A DNA stretch of 7,832 nt from Clostridia bacterium. Lineage in GTDB: Bacteria; Bacillota; Clostridia; Oscillospirales; Acutalibacteraceae. Of the stretch, positions 6,319 to 7,832 are shown one piece after another. Both the position numbers and the translations under genes were made by a program. The stretch covers positions 1 through 7,832 of the forward strand of contig JAFQKZ010000116.1 in NCBI GenBank assembly GCA_017414725.1, in the 5' to 3' direction. Position 1 is the first letter of the stretch. Each line of letters begins with the position of its first letter. Under the pieces are notes generated by a model. That model saw only the letters and a program-made list of their open reading frames with translations, was not told where the DNA came from and made no database searches.

Positions 6319-7434
6319 ATGCCAGATACTAGATGGATAAATATTATGACAAATTTTATGATTAAAGCCTTAGAAGTAGACAAAAAATTCGAAGAAACTA
6401 TTAGGAAATTTATTACAGATCATGAAGATGAATTTAGGAAAAAGTATAACGATATTTCGGCTTTAAATAATGAAACTAGATTTAAAGAGTTGGAAAACTG
6501 TAGAAATGAAAATGAATTGGAGAAAAAATTATATGAGATAACGAAATTTAAAAAGATTTTGTCAGAAAAAAATAATGTAACCCCAGAAAACAAATCTTCT
6601 CAAGAACTTTTAATAACCGATGCTCGCAACCCCGAAGTCATAAAATTCAAGAAACAACGTTCTGAGATTCGTGATAAAGTTAAAAAATTAATTTGCGAAA
6701 TTATGAGCATTGCTTTAACCGGAAAACCTAATGAGAAAGTTGAACTGGATGATCTATATCAGAATAATTCTAATATTCCGTTAAAGAAATTTTTGCCGCC
6801 TGAGAATGCTTCTTTATCTGTTGAAATGTTGAAAGAAGCTTTAAAGGTTGAGTTAGGGGGTTGTAAACATAATGAAAAAGACCTACAGAAGAGAAGGTTA
6901 AATTATCTGTGGAACGAAGTTTTAATGATTATAGGCGATATGTTAGATGCCGTAGAGGATGCTAAGGAAAAAGATACGCGAACGGGCCTTATTCAAAAGA
7001 AACTAAAATCGTTTGCAGTTGATATGTTCGGGGAGAAATGGAGTCCATTGACAGAAGAAGAAATATCAAATCTTGATTACAAAATACAGAAACGGGCAAT
7101 CACCCGTGGTACGCGGCTGAAAACCAATAAACTAAATCATAAGCCCAATGCAAAATCGCTAAATTCTGTTAACGGAAAACAAATAGGTGACGATTCTAAG
7201 TGGGCTAAGGTGATGACAAATTTTATGCTTAAAATTTTAGGAGTAGGTAAAAACTTTGCAGGAACTATTGAAGAATTTTTTACAACAAACGCCAAGGAAC
7301 TAAAAAAACCTGACAAATACCCAAATACTTTAGCACTAAACCAAGAACCTAGATTCGTCGAATTGAGGACCTGTAAAAGTGCTGAGCAAGTTAAGAGCAA
7401 ATTGAGAGAAATAACTGGTGTAGTGTCAAAATAA
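6319..7434 (+). CDS. Uncharacterised protein with duplicated terminal domains
   Basis: I do not recognise this 371-residue protein. It has no signal peptide and no membrane segment, and it is strongly charged and probably mostly helical, so it is likely soluble. Residues 3-75 and 292-366 are copies of one domain: about 34 of 73 aligned residues are identical, with a 2-residue gap. The shared pattern is W, then MTNFM, K, L, V, F, TI, E, Y, ALN, E, RF, EL, C and a closing EIT. The middle (about 80-255) is helical with a Trp- and hydrophobic-rich helix near 193-213. It is followed by a Lys/Arg-rich linker (257-282) that could bind nucleic acid. Start choice: the ATG has a weak AAGAAGTGA upstream. 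No terminator is obvious after the stop codon. It stands alone beside mobile-element debris, which suggests an accessory gene. Function is unknown; effector, toxin or lineage-specific paralogue roles are only guesses. Confidence 0.85.
   Translation: MPDTRWINIMTNFMIKALEVDKKFEETIRKFITDHEDEFRKKYNDISALNNETRFKELENCRNENELEKKLYEITKFKKILSEKNNVTPENKSSQELLITDARNPEVIKFKKQRSEIRDKVKKLICEIMSIALTGKPNEKVELDDLYQNNSNIPLKKFLPPENASLSVEMLKEALKVELGGCKHNEKDLQKRRLNYLWNEVLMIIGDMLDAVEDAKEKDTRTGLIQKKLKSFAVDMFGEKWSPLTEEEISNLDYKIQKRAITRGTRLKTNKLNHKPNAKSLNSVNGKQIGDDSKWAKVMTNFMLKILGVGKNFAGTIEEFFTTNAKELKKPDKYPNTLALNQEPRFVELRTCKSAEQVKSKLREITGVVSK
6325..6543 (+). repeat. Duplicated protein domain, N-terminal copy
   Basis: This segment encodes residues 3-75 of the 371-residue protein and aligns with residues 292-366. 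The 15 bases ATGACAAATTTTATG at 6346-6360 recur exactly at 7213-7227. The copy begins with Asp-Thr-Arg-Trp and closes with Glu-Ile-Thr. Confidence 0.85.
7192..7416 (+). repeat. Duplicated protein domain, C-terminal copy
   Basis: This segment encodes residues 292-366 and is the second copy of the N-terminal domain, with two extra residues (Pro-Asp near 331-332) before the shared Lys-Tyr. It begins with Asp-Ser-Lys-Trp, closes with Glu-Ile-Thr and keeps the single conserved Cys (352, against Cys61 in the first copy). Confidence 0.85.
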
Positions 7435-7583
7435 CAGTCACCATCAACCGGCCTATCTCTTTTATTTCGACCAGTCTGCTAAAGCTCTATTGCACAGTTC
7501 CAATATCCGGAGCTTATTGCCAATTATTTTACGTAATATTATAATGATTTCAAGTAGAAGAAGCTATAGTTTTTATAGGCACC
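7435..7583. other. Non-coding patch with raised GC content after the duplicated-domain gene
   Basis: I see no supportable gene here. Bases 7435-7510 are about 46% GC by hand count, against roughly 27-32% in sampled stretches of the flanking genes. That suggests foreign or decayed mobile DNA. Short open stretches exist on both strands but have no start with a ribosome binding site and no recognisable motif. Confidence 0.5.
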
Positions 7584-7595
7584 GGGTGCCCCTAT
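7575..7595. repeat. GC-rich palindrome at a possible element junction
   Basis: GGCACC (7578-7583) and GGTGCC (7585-7590) are exact inverted repeats around a single G. The outer ATAGG (7575-7579) can pair with CCTAT (7591-7595). With a one-base centre it is better viewed as two abutting ends than as an RNA hairpin, and no T-run suggests a terminator. Confidence 0.5.
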
Positions 7596-7743
7596 GGAAT
7601 AAGGAGAGAGAAAAGAACGATGTTTTTTATTCTTGTTTTCAATAAATTTTTCTAGCAAAACTTCGTTTCAATCATCTTAAACATAATCTCACTCTTTTTT
7701 CTTTTTTATCTTAGCTTTCTTTTTCAATTCTTTAGGGGCACTC
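7584..7743. mobile_element. Possible small non-autonomous element bounded by imperfect inverted repeats
   Basis: GGGTGCCCCTATGGAAT (7584-7600, plus strand) faces GAGTGCCCCTAAAGAAT (7743-7727, minus strand). The two match at 14 of 17 positions and include a run of nine, GTGCCCCTA. Both ends continue inward with purine-rich sequence. The interior holds no real gene. No target-site duplication is evident in the flanks (TATAGGCACC on the left, TGCGTAATTA on the right). Its right end coincides with the point where the transposase frame breaks. A MITE-like insertion or an internal-deletion derivative of an insertion sequence would both explain this. Confidence 0.45.
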
Positions 7744-7797
7744 TGCGTAATTAATTACTGCTTGACGAAACCTTGCTTTTTGTGTTACTGCCTTCAT
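7741..7797 (-). pseudogene. Broken insertion-sequence transposase, 5' fragment only
   Basis: Nineteen codons read MKAVTQKARFRQAVINYAE from an ATG that has a strong AGGAGG (7812-7807) 9 bases upstream. This resembles, from memory, the start of helix-turn-helix transposases of the IS3/IS481 kind, in which the helix-turn-helix continues after 'YA'. After Glu19 the frame enters the inverted-repeat sequence and stops two codons later (stop at 7734-7732). A Lys-rich frame (APKELKKKAKIKKKKE) follows in another phase up to about 7688; it may be the tail of the same or another element, or chance. The family call rests on a short match and is moderate. Confidence 0.5.
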
Positions 7798-7806
7798 GAC
7801 AAATGA

Positions 7807-7812
7807 CCTCCT
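7807..7812 (-). promoter_or_regulatory. Strong ribosome binding site of the broken transposase
   Basis: AGGAGG on the minus strand, 9 bases before the ATG at 7797, is the best Shine-Dalgarno in the window. It is the main evidence that the 19-codon fragment was once a real gene start. Confidence 0.6.
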
Positions 7813-7832
7813 GTTGGTTTTTTATTTAACAA

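Noticed and set aside
6896..6960. Possible third, degenerate copy of the repeated domain in the middle of the 371-residue protein
   Set aside because: A Trp followed by an amphipathic helix resembles the start of the repeat, but none of the later signature residues (ALN, RF, Cys, EIT) can be aligned.
7137..7400. Minus-strand 87-codon open frame inside the C-terminal part of the duplicated-domain gene
   Set aside because: It is antisense to a segment whose protein sequence is clearly conserved between two repeats, so the plus-strand frame is the real one.
7462..7563. Minus-strand open stretch ending in Leu-Ala-Asp-Trp-Ser-Lys
   Set aside because: There are about 33 codons after a stop, with no start codon and no family match; it could be a decayed fragment but cannot be supported.
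7424..7645. Plus-strand open stretch of about 73 codons without a stop after the duplicated-domain gene
   Set aside because: It has no ribosome binding site before its only inner ATG, runs through the palindrome and the inverted repeat, and shows no recognisable motif.
7620..7655. Tiny plus-strand open frame of 11 codons with AAGGAG upstream
   Set aside because: The Shine-Dalgarno spacing is too long, the peptide is very short and hydrophobic, and it lies inside the possible mobile element.
1..7832. CRISPR array, tRNA gene or riboswitch
   Set aside because: Reading both strands I saw no regularly spaced direct repeats, no tRNA-like cloverleaf with GTTCRANNC, and no known riboswitch core motif.

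Overview
This window looks like a chromosomal segment from a very AT-rich bacterium, most likely a low-GC Firmicute of the Clostridia type. Four things point that way: AGGAGT/AGGAGG-type Shine-Dalgarno sequences, TTGACT/TATAAT-like promoters, a MurE whose sequence style resembles clostridial enzymes, and a MurE specificity motif (DNPR) that predicts meso-diaminopimelate peptidoglycan. The taxonomic guess is inference from motifs, not from a search.

Region 1 (1-255) holds a solitary 5S rRNA gene on the plus strand. It has its own TTGACT-N17-TAATAT promoter, with the start point falling at the mature 5' end. A hairpin flanked by A and T runs can terminate both the 5S transcript and the opposing operon. 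No 23S or 16S sequence or tRNA is seen next to it.

Region 2 (257-6046) is one minus-strand block. In transcription order it contains a type-II-like L-asparaginase without a signal peptide, murE, murF, a DusB-family tRNA-dihydrouridine synthase, and a GrpB-family protein with an extra, probably degenerate acetyltransferase-like C-terminal domain. A strong-looking promoter (TTGACA-N17-TATATA) overlaps the last codons of the asparaginase gene and probably drives murE-murF-dusB-grpB. MurE and MurF add the third amino acid and the D-Ala-D-Ala dipeptide to the UDP-MurNAc peptide. The asparaginase could supply aspartate, a precursor of diaminopimelate, but that link is only inferred.

Region 3 (6047-6318) is a divergent intergenic region with a perfect 10-bp inverted repeat just upstream of the plus-strand gene.

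Region 4 (6319-7434) is an unrecognised 371-residue protein. Its N-terminal and C-terminal 73-75 residues are copies of one another and are separated by a helical, charged middle region. This is the most novel coding sequence in the window.

Region 5 (7435-7832) has no intact gene. It contains a locally GC-richer patch, a GC-rich palindrome, a pair of inward-facing imperfect repeats about 160 bp apart, and the first 19 codons of a probable insertion-sequence transposase with a strong ribosome binding site. The transposase frame is broken exactly where one of the repeats begins. This reads as a mobile-element graveyard beside the repeat protein.
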